A DNA stretch of 64,000 bases from Tetrahymena elliotti 4EA. Its lineage: Eukaryota > Ciliophora > Oligohymenophorea > Hymenostomatida > Tetrahymenidae. Below, one piece after another: positions 49,293 to 61,396 of the stretch. How positions within the stretch are numbered: position 1 is the first letter of the stretch; the number at the start of each line of letters is the position of its first letter. The notes under the pieces are model-generated. The model saw nothing but the letters and a program-made list of their open reading frames with translations, did no database searches and had not been told where the DNA came from. Position numbers and translations under genes: made by a program. Where the stretch lies: assembly GCA_000231825.2 (NCBI GenBank), contig JH720308.1, forward strand, positions 747,636 through 811,635, written 5' to 3'.

Positions 49293-51129
49293 ATGAGCGG
49301 AATAACATAACTTAAATAGAACTATCCGCAATTTAATTAGGGTATACAGACAAAATAATATTTAAGCAATCCAGGAATTTTACTATTATCTAACAATAAA
49401 CCTTAAATTAATGGCATTTAACCTCAATAAATAAGAAAGATTCCTATTCAACTACCTAATTAAGTTTCATCTAATTAAATTAGGTAAGCTTAATTTATTC
49501 CTCCTTAAGTAAAAAATGTAGTAGCTGAATAAGCATTACATCAAAGAGCATTTTATCCAATATAATAAAACTATTAAAGTTCTTAGCAAGTTTAACAAGT
49601 CTAGTTTGGAGTAAAATAAATCCTTCCAATTTAGCACATAGAAAGGTAGGAGATTTGCTAAAGCTAACAAATGCTACATGACCAAAAAATATAATCTCAA
49701 AATAAAAGTAGAAAATTTAGTGGGAATTTTTAGCTTATATTACCCTAGTAAACTATAGATTATAGCAGAATGTCTAATTTCCCATTACCTAATAGAGTAT
49801 CTCCAATGATGTCTAATAGAGCTTCTAGAACAACACCACCTTGGGCTAAATCTTAATAATAAAATAGTCCTCTTATAACTCATCAAATAGAAAAACTTGT
49901 AATTATTTTAAAAATTAGAAATGCAATTTAAGTTATTATAAATTAAAATAAATAAGACATCCCCGACAACAACTAACACAGAAATGACATATAGAGGTAC
50001 GATTTAGGAAATAAAACCTCTAGATTTTAGTAACTATGGTGTAATTTAATAGCAAGATTTATAGAAAAAGGATGAAAATTCTACTGATAGATATAATTAA
50101 ATTGTTTGCCACACATTCTAAAATGAAATATAAAATAATAATGATAGCTTTTAAAACAATTAAATTCATCAAAATTCTGTATTAAATGTCTCATTTTCTA
50201 AAGAGTAGCCAAATAGTATCAAAAATTCCCCTTTGGATTTATAATCAGCAAGAAAAAGTAATTCAAACTCTTAAAACAATAGCTTTGCATTCACAAGTTT
50301 ACAGAATGCTCCTTTTATTTTCTCACCATAAAAGTAAGCTACCTTAATCCCATCTTCAGTAAGAAATAGTCCAGCTGTAAAAGTAAATCATTTTTAACCA
50401 AACCTTACACTAATTGCTAACGTTAATGAACAACCGTATACATACTCTACTCACAAAAGAAGTAAATCTGCATGGAGTCCATAAAAATCTAACAAAGATG
50501 CACAGATAAAAGCGGAAGAATTTCAATTTTATACCCCTATAAGACAAATGATTTCAGATAAAGCTTTAAATAATTCAACTCCGAAGCAGTTAAATATAAA
50601 TGAAAACTAGTATTAGCAAGGAATAGAGTTTTCGCCTATTGTAGGAAAAGTTAGTTTGCAATATATCTCTAAGAATAATCCTATACCTCACTTTAACGAT
50701 TAACCTTAACACTTTCATAAGAGTCCTGAAAGATCTAAAGATGCTGTTTCTTGTGTATTTTTTAATTATGGAAATAAGAAGAGACCAACAAAAATAAAAT
50801 TGAAATACACTCCAATTGAGTAAATATTGTCTCCTGACTAATTATAAGAATATCAAACAAAACACTAAGATTTAAATCTAATCTAAAATAAGCAAGAGAC
50901 ATAAGTTAATTCTAGTTCTTTTGTTACTCCATTCAAAGAAAACAGCTTCATAGAAAATTAATCACCTTAAAAAGTGTAAAGCTAAAATAATTAGAGTTAA
51001 TCTTGTACAAGCTAAATCAATACAGAAACTATTTTGAATGAATTAAAAAGTAACAGATACAATAATTCTTCCTCAAAATTCCATAATCAATTGTATGCAA
51101 ATGAATTAGTATCAAGTCTATATTCTTGA
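49293..51129 (+). CDS. Q/N/S-rich, largely disordered protein (592 aa, 2 exons)
   Basis: Exons 49293-49898 and 49957-51129; the 58-nt intron is in phase 0 and TGA lies at 51127-51129. The whole product is Gln, Asn, Ser and Pro-rich with few hydrophobic segments. Many TAA/TAG Gln codons confirm the ciliate code. Short proline-directed Ser/Thr sites recur (RASRTTPPWAK, SAWSPQKS, HKSPERSKD, EFSPIVGK), consistent with a heavily phosphorylated scaffold. One more ordered stretch occurs near residues 470-500 (KKRPTKIKLKYTPIEQIL). No catalytic or binding domain is recognised. Upstream, an in-frame start earlier than ATG 49293 is not apparent. Confidence 0.8.
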
Positions 51130-51807
51130 ATTCTATTATAACAACTAAAATATATAGTCATTAATTGTACATAGACTTACACAGTATTTTATTCATTTTA
51201 ATTCACATTAAATATAAATTCCATTTTTGCCAGTTAAATTTATTTGTTATTCAAAGATAATTTAGAAAAAATCCAACTAAAAACTAGTTGTAAAAATGCT
51301 AAAAGAGTCAGTTAAATAGATGAGAAAAGTGGGGAAAACTTAAAAATCAATATAAATAGATTTTTTTTTAAATTATCTTTATAATTTTATTAAATTAATC
51401 TTATGAGTAAAAAAGGAAGGAAAATATTGCTAGAAAAAATATTATTCTTTTGTCAATTTTAAAAAACTTTATTTGATAAGAAAAATAAAAAGTAATTCAA
51501 TGAATTAAGTTTTTTACCAACAAATAATTACCAAAGGATTTATTGAAAAATCGATTATCTATTTTAATGGTAAAAAAAACATCAAAACACTATTTATTTA
51601 GTCATTTCAAAACCATTAAATTTCTAAATAATTTTTGGTGTTAAAATTATGAATTTTTCATATGATAATCGTTTAGAGTTTAGAATATGAAAAGAAAATG
51701 AGGGATTAGTTTGTTGTTTATAAATTTTAATTTTTAAGGATTGTAGAATGTTTGTTAAGATAGAAGTAATAATGGTAAAAGTAAAATCATATTTATAAAA
51801 TGTTTGA
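51130..51807. other. Convergent intergenic spacer
   Basis: About 680 nt between the stop of the Q/N-rich gene and the stop of CFAP221. No feature seen. Confidence 0.5.
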
Positions 51808-54800
51808 TCATAGAATAATAAGTTTATTTTCTGAATTATTAATAAATTTATTGTAATGGTCTGTCCTGGTAGGAATAGTACTAATCCAATATTATTTTTC
51901 TAGTCTATTTTAAAGTGAAAAAAAATAAATATCAATAATTTAAGTAAATTTAAAGAGTAAAATTACTTTAAGTTTGTATTTACAGTTAAATTAGTATCTT
52001 CAAATTCATCGAAAGGTAATCTTTCTTTATTTTTATCTCTTATTTGCGTAATTTAAGTATCTTTATCTTCAAGTTATTTTAAGAAATCATCCACATTTTA
52101 TATCTATTATTTTCAAATTTTTAATCAAAATTTTTTTGCAAATAAATTCTAATTACTTAAACAATTGGAGGTTCTTCACCATCACTATCATCATCTGTAA
52201 GGTTATCATCATACTCTTATTCTTTGATTTTTGAGGGGCAAGCATTTTCAATTTATTTAATATTACCACAATCTAAAAAAATAAAAATATGTTGAAAACA
52301 AAAATGATTTAAATCTATTATGTTACCTTTGGGAAGCTAGAGCTAATTAGCGAGGTATCTAATTGTTTCAGAGTATATAGAATGAAGGGCGAATCTAGAT
52401 GATAGACCAGGGGTTTTACCTAAGAACTCATTTTTAAGGGCATAATAATCATTATTCATTTTTGGATCTAAATTATCTTGTATTTCCATATATTCAGGTT
52501 ATAGATAATATTCAGAATCAATTTCACTAAATTAATTATAGCTGACATAAGGTCTAAGAGTATCATGGGATGTTATAAATAAATGATTTGGTAATTCTAA
52601 TGGTTTTGAGAATGTCTTTGGCATGATCTCTATTAAGCCCTAAATAGAATTAATCTCTTTAGCTATAAAAATAAAATAAAAAATGTTATCATTTTAAATA
52701 TTTTTCTTTTAAAATAAATTTTCAATACAAGCTCCTGTTTTTCCTTATCTTGAATATTCCCATTCTGCACCGTTTCTGTAAACCCTTTCTGTTTCTATAG
52801 GGGTATAGTGAGAACACATAGGTCTTTCATAATCTTTTTAAAAATTAAATTTAGATAATATTTTTTTACTAATATATCATACTTGTATAACGCATAGCTT
52901 CAACTTCATTTCTTGGAAGAACTTCGTACTCATGAAGATCAAGATCATTGAAATCTTTACGAGGGTTGATTTCAAAAGTATGGTCATATTTTAAATTAGA
53001 AGAATCATATTATATTGGGAATAGATTAGTACTTATGTCATCATCTGAGAAGCTAAACTCAAAAGCTACAAACTCTTTTTTACCAACACCTGCATACTCA
53101 GCTTTTTGCCAATCAAGTTAGACTAATTATTTAGCATCTTATTTAGTTTAGCAATCACTAAGCAAATTTTTAAGTTTTATTAACCTATTTTCCATTCTCA
53201 TTTTTAAAATAATTCTTGTTCCTGCTTTCATAAATCTTTTTAATATAATCTATCTTAATTTTAAATTATCATTTTTGTCTACATCCCATGTGTTTGGCAT
53301 TTAAAGTTCTAAGTTTCTTTATCCAACCATTACATGATCTGAATTTATTTTCTAATTGTATCTGTTTAATATTATTATTACAATTTATGTCATATTTTTT
53401 TAAAAAAAATAAGTACCTATGAACCCCTTCATCTTGTATTTGATCTAGCCTTGACTAATGATAATTCTTTCTTTCAGTCAATATATTTTATGTTTCATCT
53501 TCTGTAATTGCCTCATCACCAATGCATTAGAAAAATTTAATATCTTTATTTTTATCCATCAAAGAGACAGCATTACACTTTTCAATAAATTCCCTTTCTT
53601 GTTAATTACGGATATTTTAGTTTCCTTAAATACTATCTGTTTCAAAGTCATTATCTGGAGCCTAGATTTTTACACGATTCTTAACTGATCCAGAATTAAT
53701 ATTTCTAACTTTGAAATTTCTTTCACTGTTCATCGATCTTATTGATGAATTTAATTTCTCATCTGGAGCAGCATTTTGTGTATTTCCTAAAGTAGAGTTT
53801 TTAAATTTAGAGGAAATCTTTTACAAATTTGCATTATTTTCATCAAGTACTTATTTAACTTAACTTCCAAACTCATTTAAGGCATCTTAATTACTTTATC
53901 TTTTTGACCCAAGCAACATATTTTCATTTCCTACAGATAAAGTCCCTTGAGCACTTCCCAATTATTATGTATTTTACTCCATTTATAAGTTGTTCAAAGA
54001 TTTTTCTAACTTTTTAAGTTTTGTATTAGAAAGAGGACGTTTACTATTTCCTCCTTAAAGAGCTTAAATTTTTGCTTTCTTATTTTATGCAGGATCTTCA
54101 TACCTTCCTGATCCCATCAATCTTATTTTCAAAGGCTCAAAATCAAATTATGAAATTCTCAGCTAATTTAACATATTAAAAAGCATTTATATAAACTTTA
54201 TATTAAACAATTTATTTACTTCTGCTTCACAAATAATTGTAGTATTTGTAGAGGGTGTATATTTTATTTCAATATCTATTATTCCATTACCAGGAATAAT
54301 ACCTTTCATAGGTACGATTTTCATGTCGGGATGTTCTTTTTAAAAAATAAACTCAAACTCAAAGTTGATAGGTATTTTACAGACTAGAGAGTTAGACTAT
54401 TTATTAAATATATAAATCAATTCATTAATAAACCATTTTGCTGAAATAAAGTTTAAAAATTAATTGGTCTTCATTATCAATAAAATAACCAATGAAGAAA
54501 ACAATTTTTCTTATAAAATTTAAATAATATATCTTACAATTGTATTAGTTTCTCCTATAAGTATAGTTCCAAAATCAATCAATCTTGGAAATACATTTCT
54601 CAAATTATCTCTATCTAAAACGGGATATGCATGAATGGGAATAATTACATTCTCAGTTTCTGTGTTGATTCTGATTGTGTCATAGAAATATCTACATAAT
54701 TATTTTAATAAAAGCTTTTTATTTGTTCAGTCTTATATATTATTATTCTATTTCCTTAATAATCATTTTATATTTTTGAATTTCTGTATTATATTTATTT

Positions 54801-55365
54801 GATGATTTATATAATCAAATTCGAAAATTGCTTGTTAACTAACAACTCATCAAAAAAAACATAGAAGCTCTGAAATAAATTTTCACAATATTTACTTGTA
54901 TTCAGTAGGTTTAAAAGATATTTAAATTTCTTCACTCATTCCTGTAGGTAGCAATCCCTTTTTATTCATTTTGATAGTAAAATTATTTGATTCTAATGGC
55001 AAAACATGAATTCTTTAAGGAATGGTAGCCTTATTGATGACTTTAACTTTTATTGTATTCAATTTATTAATTTCATATCCCATAAATTTAGCAGAAGGAG
55101 GATCTACTTAAATAAATTAGTTTCCCTAATACTTAATGAAATCATCTTTTTGTATAATAAATAATTTTATACCATTTATCATTCAACTTTGTGCAAAATT
55201 ATTTTTATTTTTGTTTTCATTTGAGATTCATCTCAAATAAAAGTTACAAATTTATCATCTAATCTGATTTTAAATTTTACATTTTGAACCTAAGGTGTCT
55301 TTATTTAAAGTTTTTGCCTTTTGAAGTAAAGTATTTGGAATTTCTAGTGGAATGGTTTCCTCCAT
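51808..55365 (-). CDS. CFAP221: CFAP221/PCDP1-like ciliary central-apparatus protein (multi-exon)
   Basis: Axonemal central-pair (C1 projection) protein. ATG 55365 (MEETIPLEIP) to TGA 51808-51810 through about ten exons; introns are short except one of about 200 nt before 54691. Landmarks: VDPPSAKFMGYEINKLN, KATIPQRIHVLPLESNNF, LLPTGMSEEIQISFKP, then YFYDTIRI and IIPIHAYPVL on exon 54538-54691, LIDFGTILIGET, and INFEFEFIF, the order of the CFAP221 ASH-like region. A Gln/Asn/Ser-rich linker and RFALHSIYSETIRYLANQ follow, then the C-terminus on the last exons (VDDFLKQLEDKDTQI; STIPTRTDHYNKF). The second exon acceptor is inferred from phase (near 55155), and not every intron border was fixed. 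The identification rests mainly on the IPIHAYP block. Confidence 0.85.
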
Positions 55366-56778
55366 TTTAATTTGCTTGCTTGTTTGTTTGTGTTTATCTA
55401 GGATTAGATCAAAAATCTATTATTTATATTTAATTCAGCCTTTTTATATTTATTACTTTTAAATAGATGAATTGTATATCTGCTAAACAATTAAATTATA
55501 AGTTTCTTTAATTTTATAACTCAACTAAAAGGCCCACAAAGCCTAAATCTTGATTTCTATTTACTAATATTTCAAAGATTTTATTTAACAATTTATTTAT
55601 AATTCAATACAAAATGGTAGAAAAAAATGAATTTTTATTTTGCAAAATTTCCAAATTCAAAATACAAAATAATCATTTTAAACTGATCTAATTCTACCAA
55701 TCTTTTTTATTTTCATTTTTTTTGAATGAAATAGCTTTTTAAAATAATTTTTCAAATTTAAAATGTGATATTATTTATTACAAGAGAAGATTTCAGTATA
55801 TTTTAAATATTTGATTTCAAATTTTGCATTTTACAAAAAATGTTTAGTTCAAATATGTTTTATGTAGATTAGTACAAATTTTCTAGGATAATATGACTAA
55901 AAAATAAAAAAATGCTTTTTCATAAATAATTTATGATGATTAGTCCAAATTTTAAAAGATTAGATTTTAATAAAAAATATAATGATTTTATCAAATTAAA
56001 AAATAAATTTTTTTGTTTCTTTTAATAAAAATAAAGTAAAAATGAATATTTATGGAAATATTAAGAAATATTTTTTCTGTTAGTAAAGCTAAAATTTTGA
56101 ATTGAATTCGTTGTATAATGAATAAGTAGGTAAATTTTTAAAGAGAACACAAAAAATTTTAATTTTCCTATTTTAATTGCTTTTAATATAAACATTATTT
56201 TATTATAGATTTAATAAAATCTTAATTTATATGGATTATCTTCTTACATAAAAATCATAATTTCTTAATAATAAATAATTTTTAACATTAAGAAAATAAT
56301 CATTTTTTTACTAATAAAATATTTCTTATCATCTGAATGATTTCATTTCGAAATAACCTTCCATATTTACACAAATTTAAATATTATTCTTTATTCCACA
56401 TAAATTCATTTTTAGTTGTAAATTTAATGGAAATACTAAAATAAAATTCTAAAAAAAAATATTAAAATAATATTAAATTATTTTGTTTTTTTTTAAATAA
56501 TTATAAATCCTTATTTTCAAATAATTTTATTAAAACAAATGAATTTAATTTTAAATCAAAGTAAATATTTAGAGTTTATGTGAACCAGGACAAAAATTTG
56601 TTACTATTAAGAATATTAATAGAAGGTTAAAAGAAAAAATTAATAAATCTAAAACTCTTCTTACTATGCAATCAAAAATCTGATTTAATTTCCTTATTAT
56701 GAAAAAATTAATCTATCTCATCTAATTATTTTCCAGAAAGAAAAAGGATAGTTTCAAAGAAAATTTTTAATTAATTTG
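55366..56778. other. Divergent intergenic region, CFAP221 side
   Basis: Head-to-head spacer between CFAP221 (minus) and the reductase gene (plus). Long A/T tracts; no gene seen. Confidence 0.45.
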
Positions 56779-57124
56779 CAACATATTTCTAGATTTCTTT
56801 AAAAATTTTTTCTCAAATTCTTTTAAATTCTGAAATTTTGCTTTTATTTTTTTTATAACTAGTTTAACAAAAAATATAAAAAAAATTAAATAGAAGCTTT
56901 TATCCATGAAATATAAAATCAAGAAGAATCAAAGAATAATATTTTGAAATAAGATTTTAACATATTTCTAGATTTTCTTTAAAAATAAGCATTTTTTATC
57001 AAATTCTTTTAAATTCTGAAATTTTGCTTTTATTTTTTTTATAACCAGTTTAACAAAAAATTTAACAAAAATTAATTGGAGCTTTTATCCTTGAAATATA
57101 AACTATGGAAGAATCAAAGAATAA
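56779..57124. repeat. Tandem duplication of a 160-nt segment, period about 180 nt
   Basis: Copy 1 at about 56779-56938 and copy 2 at about 56959-57124 share the order ACATATTTCTAGATT, CAAATTCTTTTAAATTCTGA, AATTTTGCTTTTATTTTTTT, AGTTTAACAAAAAAT, GCTTTTATCC, TGAAATATAAA and GAATCAAAGAATAA, with scattered differences. It ends about 140 nt before the reductase ATG, so it lies in its promoter. Confidence 0.85.
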
Positions 57125-57264
57125 ATAAAATACAGGCAGTTTCTTAAATATCATATTTTTGAAGAGTTGTGAAGTTGATATGATTCTATTTAAAAATAAA
57201 TATCTTTTTAGTATAATAAATAAAAATAGAATTATAAAAAAAACTAGTAAAAAAATATAAAAAA

Positions 57265-58326
57265 ATGCAATAAACTATACCTTCTTTAGTTAGTGCTGTT
57301 GGTTTAAATAGCCCTTAAGGTGAACTCAAATTGATCTAATACCCTCTTGAGTAATTAGGACCCAAAGATTTACTCATTTAAGTAGAAGCAGTTGGTATTA
57401 ATCCTAAAGATTATAAAGTACTTTAAGGAGCTAGAAGTCAAAATTTTTCAGAAGACAATCCAACTATTGCTGGCTTTGATGCAAGTGGAGTAGTAGTTAA
57501 AGTTGGAAAAGATTGTAAGCTTTTTAAAGTAGGAGACTAAGTTTTTTATGCAGGAAGTGTGATAAGACATGGCTCTTTCTAGAAATACTAATTGGTTGAT
57601 GAGAGGATAGTTGGAAAAAAGCCTAAAAATTTATCATTTTCTTAAGCAGCTGCTATACCTTTAGTATCTCTTACAGCTTATGAAGGCTTGGTTGAAGAAA
57701 TGGGGATTCTAGACACTGGAAAAGCTGAAAATAAAAATAAAACAATTCTTATTGTTGGTGGTGCTGGTGGAGTAGGAAGCATAACTATTCAAATTGCTAA
57801 AAAGGTTTTAGGATTAACTGTTATAGCCTCGGCTTCTAGAGAAGAAAGCAAGCAATACTGCTTAAAAATGTTAGCTGATTATGTAATTGATCATAGCTTA
57901 CCTTTTGCTGAAGAGCTAAAAAAAATCAACATTTAGGAAGTAGATTACATTTACAATTGTGTTGAAATGAGAAAAAATTATTTTGATTAATTTGCTTCTT
58001 TAATTAAGCCTTTTGGCCATATTCTAGGAATAGTAGGTTTTGTTGAACCTCTTAATTTGAATCCCTTATTTTTTAAGAGAGCTAAAATTGCAGCAGAATA
58101 CATGTTTTGTCGTTCTACTTTTGACAAAGAACCTGAAAAACAAAATTAAATATTGAATCGTATTAGCGAGCTTTATGAATAGGGAATTCTTATTTCTACT
58201 TTAGAAGTATAGAAAAAGTTTTCTATTGAAAATCTTAAATCAGCTCTTGAACTCTAAAATTCTGGCAAATCTCTAGGAAAAACTGTTCTTGATGATGTTT
58301 AGAGCTTTTTTAATTAAGCAAAGTGA
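57265..58326 (+). CDS. Zinc-type alcohol dehydrogenase/quinone reductase-like MDR protein (353 aa, single exon)
   Basis: Medium-chain dehydrogenase/reductase, probably NADPH-dependent and cytosolic. ATG 57265 to TGA 58324-58326. The GroES-like N-domain shows AVGINPKDYKVLQGA, TIAGFDASGVVVKVG and FKVGDQVFYAG. The Rossmann nucleotide-binding motif GGAGGVGS is at residues 165-172, followed by IQIAKKVLGLTVIASASREE. The structural zinc cysteine cluster of classical ADH is absent, which places it in the quinone-oxidoreductase or enoyl-reductase-like, zinc-independent branch. The physiological substrate cannot be told. A damaged copy lies 0.55 kb downstream and another copy starts at the window end. 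Confidence 0.92.
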
Positions 58327-58876
58327 TCAAATTAATAAACTAAACTTAATTTAAAGTTTGAATTTTAAGATAAGTCTATTTTTTTTTTGTAGAAATAATT
58401 TTGATTTTTGTCTTGTCTTTGATTTTATGAATCACTCTTTTTATATAAATAAAAAAAAAATTTCTAGAATTTTATTTACAAATATGGAAAAGATTTATGA
58501 ATTATTTAAGAATAAAATTTAAAAATAAAAAAATAATTTCATCAATGTAAAAATGTAATAGAAAAGTTGGTTTTTTTTTGAAATTATTTTATTTCACTTA
58601 AATTAAAAATTAAATATTATTCCTTCAATCCTTTCTTAAACTTTCAAGTAAATCATTTTATCAAAAGTTTATCAGTTAGGAATTGATTTAATGAATTAAA
58701 TGTTTCATTCAATAAAACTTGAAAGATAATTAGTATAAAGAAGCTCTAAAGCAGTTCTTTGAATTAAAGAGTATGAAATATATTTTTAAATTTAATTCTA
58801 TTTTTGGAAAAAATGATTTTAGTTAGGTAGATAGATAGATAATTATTAATTAGATATTATTTAATTTTTGGTTAGC
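58327..58876. other. Intergenic between the reductase and its damaged copy
   Basis: 550 nt with a short GATA microsatellite near 58828-58840. No gene seen. The 5' third of the damaged copy would be expected here but is not recognisable. Confidence 0.45.
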
Positions 58877-59510
58877 TCTGATTGCAAACTGTTTAATGTA
58901 GGAGATTAGGTAATATATTCAGGAGAGTATACTAATTGTGACTCAAACTCAAATTATCAAGTTATAGATGAAAGAATAGTAGGAAAGAAACCGAAAAAAA
59001 TTACTCATGCAACAGCATCTAGAAATGAAAGTGTTAATTTCTGCAAAAAAATGGGTGCCGATTCTGTAATTAATCACTAAAAACCGCTAGCTAAAGAATT
59101 GAAGAAAATAAACATTACAAGTGTAGATTATATATTCAATTCTGTTTAAATGAAATCAATTTATTTTGAGTAATTGATTTCCTTAATCAATCCATTTGGG
59201 CTTATTGTTGGCATAGTCCGATTTGATGAACCTTTAAATCTTTAAGGATTATTCCTAAAAAGGCTAAACTATCTATTGAATGTATGTTCACTAGTTCCAT
59301 GTTTGGTGAACAACCATAAAAGTAAAATTAAATATTAAATAATATGAGTAAGCTTTATGATAAGGGAGTATAGTATTAATCCCTACAGTTCAAATTAAAA
59401 ACCCTTTTCTCTGGAAAATCTTATAGATGCTCATAATCTTAGTAAATATTGTAAAACAAATTAGTAAAATTTGTTTGTATGATGTTTAGAGTTTTTTTGC
59501 TGTTGAATAA
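58877..59510 (+). pseudogene. Truncated, internally deleted copy of the MDR reductase
   Basis: It starts abruptly at SDCKLFNVGDQVIYSGEY, matching residue about 86 onward of the intact gene. It runs through VIDERIVGKKPKKITHA and jumps directly to TASRNESVNFCKKMGADSVI, losing about 75 codons that hold the start of the Rossmann fold and the whole GGAGGVGS coenzyme motif. The match then continues (PLAKELKKINITSVDYIFN, FDEPLNLQGLFLK). A frameshift follows near 59258; the downstream match resumes in another frame (KAKLSIECMFTSSMFGEQ, NQILNNMSKLYDKG), then decays. It lacks a start region and coenzyme site, so it cannot encode an active enzyme. Confidence 0.88.
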
Positions 59511-60889
59511 AAGAAAAAATAAGAAAACTAGTTGTTTTGGATTTTTTTGAGAAGAAAATTAATTTCAGATATAAAATATCAGGTAAAAAAAATGAAACAC
59601 AAACAAGAATTATTTAAAATAATTAAAAAATATCATAATCCTATTTAAATTTATCAGTAAAATGAAAAACTTTTTTTGATTGTTTGTTAGTCAGTATTAT
59701 TATTCAAAAAAATAATAATATCTGCTATTTTATTGAAAGTAATCATTAACACACTATTTAACTTAAAGAAATCTTTACTTGAAGCTACTACTTTTCTCTA
59801 AATATTGTTTTATAAAAAAAATGAATGATTAAATGACTTACTTACTACCAAAGATATTATGTCACTTCAATTTTTAAATGAAAATAATTTTCTATTGGGC
59901 CTTGAATTGAAATCTAATTTTAAAAAAACAAAATGTAAATAAAATTTACAATTAAAAATGATAAAAATTTCTAAATTATGAAAAAAGGAAAATTTTTCTT
60001 GGATATAAAAATTAAAATTGAAAAGGAAAAATATAATTATTTAATTAAATAAATTAAAAATTTTTAGATTTAAAGTTGGAAAACTTTATTTTTTTAAATT
60101 TTTTACAATTTATTTTTATTTAAAGGTAGTGTTACTTTAACACTAAATTTATATTTGATAATAAAATCGAAATAATGATTATTTTCAAGATCTTGAGTTC
60201 TTTAACATTAATGTAATTAATTATTTGCATTTAAAATATTATTTAACCTAAAATTGTTTTATTTATAAAATCAGAGCTAAATTATTATTAGATAAAATTT
60301 AGATAATTTAAAATAGATTGTAAAAACTGTTATTTTTGCTTTGTTGTTTGGTATATAGTTCAGTTTTTACTGAATTAATATAATATTTTAAAATTTTTTT
60401 TAAAGGGAATAAAGACTTAATTTATTTGAATTTTTACAAAATAAATATTTATTTCTGTTTTTAAAAGAAAGAAATAAATAAACATTTAAATATAAATAAT
60501 TCAAACAACTTGATCTTTCTCTTTCTTTAAAAATAATTTTAAAATTTTGTATTAATAATAATGATGAGGATTAACATAAACTAATAAATTTGTATCAAAC
60601 CTTTATACCTTTCTTTGCATCATATGTATGTTGAAATAGACTTTTAGTATATCAATAACTCCTTCTCTTTCTCATCAAAAACAACTCATGAACACGAATC
60701 TTACCAAAAGTGAATTTATAATTAATACCACATAGAAAAATGCATATTATATAGGATAAAGCTTTGAAAAGAATTTATTGGATGATAAGTTGTTTATTCT
60801 TCTTATTGGTAAGTTAAAAAAAAAAATTTATGTTTTTTTTAATAAATAATTTAAAATAAAAAAATATTAATACTTAAAATAAATAAAAA
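59511..60889. other. Intergenic, 1.4 kb
   Basis: AT-rich sequence between the damaged reductase copy and the phosphatase gene. No feature recognised. Confidence 0.45.
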
Positions 60890-61396
60890 ATGGAAGAGGA
60901 GATTCCAGATCCTTCAAAAAACGATGTTTACATGGGTATACACATAATGAATGAAATCATTCCTCCCAATAATTTGGGTAAAGGAGGTTTATATTTGGGA
61001 AGAGTTCATATGCTTGAAAGAGAGCAATAGCTTAAATAATTGAATATTGGCGCAGTATTGTCAATTTATGAATTTCCATTAAAAATAAATCCTAGTAGAA
61101 AAATCAAACATAAACAAATTGATATTTCAGATGATGAAGATAAAGATTTGTCATAATACTTTGAAGAAACACATAAATTTATTTCAGAAAATCTGAAGAA
61201 TACAAATGTATATGTACATTGTGCACTGGGCGTATCAAGAAGTTCATCTATTGTAATTGCTTATTTAATGAAGGAAAGAAGATAAAACTACTAAAAAGCA
61301 TATGAGTATGTGTTTAGTAAAAGAGATTGCATTCGTCCAAATGATGGATTCTAACAATAGCTTAAAAAATATAGCTTAAAATTAAAACTAGAATGA
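60890..61396 (+). CDS. Dual-specificity protein phosphatase (168 aa, single exon)
   Basis: Removes phosphate from Tyr and Ser/Thr through a Cys-phosphate intermediate. ATG 60890 to TGA 61394-61396. Signature HCALGVSRSSS: nucleophile C111 and phosphate-binding R117, followed by IVIAYLMKE. Upstream features include GGLYLGRVHML, IGAVLSIYEF and the acidic loop IDISDDEDKDL, which should supply the general acid. The C-terminus is KRDCIRPNDGFQQQLKKY, as in small atypical DUSPs (DUSP3/DUSP22 class). It consists of a catalytic domain only, with a 25-residue leader; no MAPK-docking CH2 domain, signal peptide or membrane helix. Substrate unknown. Confidence 0.95.
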
